55,804 bases of DNA from a virus: positions 1 through 55,804 of the IMG/VR virus record IMGVR_UViG_3300021138_000032, one strand, 5' to 3'. This document shows, in pieces, positions 54,419 to 55,804 of the stretch. Each line of letters opens with the position of its first letter. Position 1 is the first letter of the stretch. The position numbers and the translations under genes are program-made. Under the pieces are notes generated by a model. The model did no database searches, was not told the origin of the DNA, and was given only the letters and a program-made list of their open reading frames with translations.

Positions 54419-54440
54419 GTTTTTTCTCCACTTGTTATGC

Positions 54441-54469
54441 ATTATACGCCACTATTTATTGCGCTGCAA
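54441..54469 (-). promoter_or_regulatory. Sigma70-like and late promoter motifs for the DUF1127 gene
   Basis: On the minus strand TTGCAG (54469-54464), a 17-nt spacer and a perfect TATAAT (54446-54441) form a sigma70-like promoter. Within the spacer, AATAAATA (54460-54453) matches the late consensus at 7 of 8. The gene could thus be read both early and late. Confidence 0.6.
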
Positions 54470-54568
54470 CATCTTTTTGACTGCACTGCAAACCTACCTG
54501 ATATGCAACTATATCATGGGTTAATAAACATTAATCTAATGGTAAATATAAGATACTAGGAAATAAGC

Positions 54569-55804
54569 ATGGCTCTGCGTCGTTATTTTGGTAAATTAAG
54601 CCCGTTAGCAATTGGTAATCTCGTTGGACACAACGGTGAATTGGTAATTGATGAAACAACAGATTATGTATATGTTATGGACGGCATTACGCCAGGCGGT
54701 CAGCGTATTCTTTATACTAATGTTAATGCTGCTATTGGAAATATTTACGCTAATGTTAATCCAACAACTGACAATTATTTTACTTTGGGTAATTCATCCA
54801 ATCGTTGGAGTAATCTTTATATTAGCAATGCTATTATTCTTGATGGCGCATCTCTTACCATAGACAACAACGGAAATTTGAATATAAATGGTACTAATTT
54901 ATTAACTCAATTATATTCAAATGCTGCTTTACAATCAACTGCTATAACTAGTTTGGCAACATATGCTAATGCCAACAGTGCTGCATATTTTGCTAATAAT
55001 TATAGTGGAAATATTACTGCAGGTAATTTGACTGTAAGTGGAAATTTATTTGTAACTGGTAATATTATTACTCAAAATTACGAAACAATTTCTAAAACTG
55101 AATATGCAAATAGTATCATTGCAAGCGGTAATATAAACGCAAGTGGTAATGTTAGCGCAACATACTATAGCGGCAATGGGTATTATCTAAGCGGCGTTAT
55201 ATCAAATTATAGTAATACAAATGTTGCTGCATATCTTGCAAATAGTATTGTAACTGATATTAACATTACTGGCAATATTCTTCCATCTGGAAATGCAGTA
55301 TATAGTTTAGGCAGTATTGCTAATCAATGGAAAAGTTTATATGTAAGTAACAATACAATTTATATTGGTGGAACTGCTGTTCAAGTTGCCAATGGATCAT
55401 TGCTTATTGGTGGCAACACGGTAACCTCTGGTACAGCATACAGTAACTCAAATGTTGCTTCTTATCTGCCAACTTATGCAGGTAATATCAATGCTGCATT
55501 TCATATTGGTAATGGATACTATCTAACTGGTATTGCACAAAGCAGCACATATGGCAATTCTAATGTTGGTGTATATCTTCCAACCGATAGCACTATTATT
55601 GCGCTTTATAGCAATGCAGCTACACAAGCTAATTTGATCTCTGTAATTAATGCAAATATCACAGCGGCAAATAGTGCAATTTCTACTCTTACTTCAAATG
55701 CTGCGAGTCAAGCAAGCGACATCACAATTCTTTATAGCAATGCAGCTACACAAGCAAACTTGATCTCTGCAATTAATGCAAATATAACTGCTGCCAATAG
55801 TGCA
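54569..55804 (+). CDS. Repeat-rich fibre/virion protein, 3' end outside the window
   Basis: An open frame of 412 codons reaches the window edge. ATG at 54569 has AGGA upstream. The N-terminus MALRRYFGKLSPLAIGNLVG, followed by GELVIDETTDYVYVMDGITP, is a short head module I associate with marine phage fibre-like proteins. Two copies of an LGNSSNRWSNLYIS-type motif follow (second copy LGSIANQWKSLYVS, with TIYIGG). Other parts are Asn/Ala/Ser/Thr-rich beta-type repeats, GNIxAGN and SGNVSAxYYSGNGYYLSG. A 42-residue repeat begins near the window end. Role as tail or head fibre is inferred. Confidence 0.7.
   Translation, partial: MALRRYFGKLSPLAIGNLVGHNGELVIDETTDYVYVMDGITPGGQRILYTNVNAAIGNIYANVNPTTDNYFTLGNSSNRWSNLYISNAIILDGASLTIDNNGNLNINGTNLLTQLYSNAALQSTAITSLATYANANSAAYFANNYSGNITAGNLTVSGNLFVTGNIITQNYETISKTEYANSIIASGNINASGNVSATYYSGNGYYLSGVISNYSNTNVAAYLANSIVTDINITGNILPSGNAVYSLGSIANQWKSLYVSNNTIYIGGTAVQVANGSLLIGGNTVTSGTAYSNSNVASYLPTYAGNINAAFHIGNGYYLTGIAQSSTYGNSNVGVYLPTDSTIIALYSNAATQANLISVINANITAANSAISTLTSNAASQASDITILYSNAATQANLISAINANITAANSA
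55605..55804 (+). repeat. 126-nt tandem repeat in fibre gene (at least 1.6 copies)
   Basis: The unit beginning TTTATAGCAATGCAGC at 55605 starts again at 55731, a 126-nt period coding 42 residues (LYSNAATQANLIS, INANITAANSA, ISTLTSNAASQASDIT). The second copy is cut by the window edge. The pattern fits a trimeric coiled-coil shaft. Confidence 0.75.

Overview
The window is part of the genome of a T4-like myovirus (tailed phage with contractile tail). It carries recognisable T4-type genes for the baseplate (gp6, gp25, gp53, gp5-like hub), late sigma factor (gp55), recombination nuclease (gp47/gp46), portal (gp20), prohead core, prohead protease (gp21), scaffold (gp22) and major capsid protein (gp23). 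The DNA is AT-rich. Three things point to an alphaproteobacterial, probably aquatic host: a DUF1127 (YjiS-like) gene, a NitT/TauT-type ABC importer, and marine-phage style fibre repeats. That host is an inference. No tRNA, integrase, terminase, sheath or tube gene was found, so this is only part of a genome.

Layout. Positions 1-30558 (minus strand) form a late virion module. It runs from a tube-cap candidate, gp53-like LysM protein and large hub-associated proteins through gp25 and gp6 to a giant 4913-residue protein and fibre proteins. Positions 30613-34627 (plus) hold gp55, gp47 and gp46; sigma70-like -10 boxes sit only 5-6 nt before the start codons, suggesting leaderless early transcripts. 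Positions 34624-43054 (plus) are a tightly overlapping accessory block: a radical SAM/SPASM protein, a PD-(D/E)XK nuclease and an unknown protein, then a GC-rich structured RNA with an intrinsic terminator. The RNA is followed by a complete ABC importer (binding protein, ATPase, permease), a 2OG-Fe(II) oxygenase-like protein, two tandem PP-loop paralogues and a methyltransferase. Positions 43055-43471 are non-coding and structured. Positions 43472-44541 (minus) encode a gp26/gp51-family tail chaperone with a canonical -1 slippery heptamer joining it to a second short frame. Positions 44614-54156 (plus) hold the tape measure and the head module. The window ends with a DUF1127 gene (minus) and a truncated repeat-rich fibre gene (plus).

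How the parts work together. A TATAAATA-like late promoter motif recurs upstream of the structural operons and, unexpectedly, also upstream of the structured RNA and ABC importer, so gp55 may drive both. The most unusual content is the accessory operon: a phage-borne three-component importer behind an RNA element that looks like a riboswitch or a stand-alone ncRNA, co-transcribed with oxygenase, PP-loop and methyltransferase genes. The second is the predicted programmed frameshift in the tail chaperone, which mirrors the lambda G/GT logic in a T4-like phage. All functional calls come from reading motifs in the sequence and memory of families; no database search was run.
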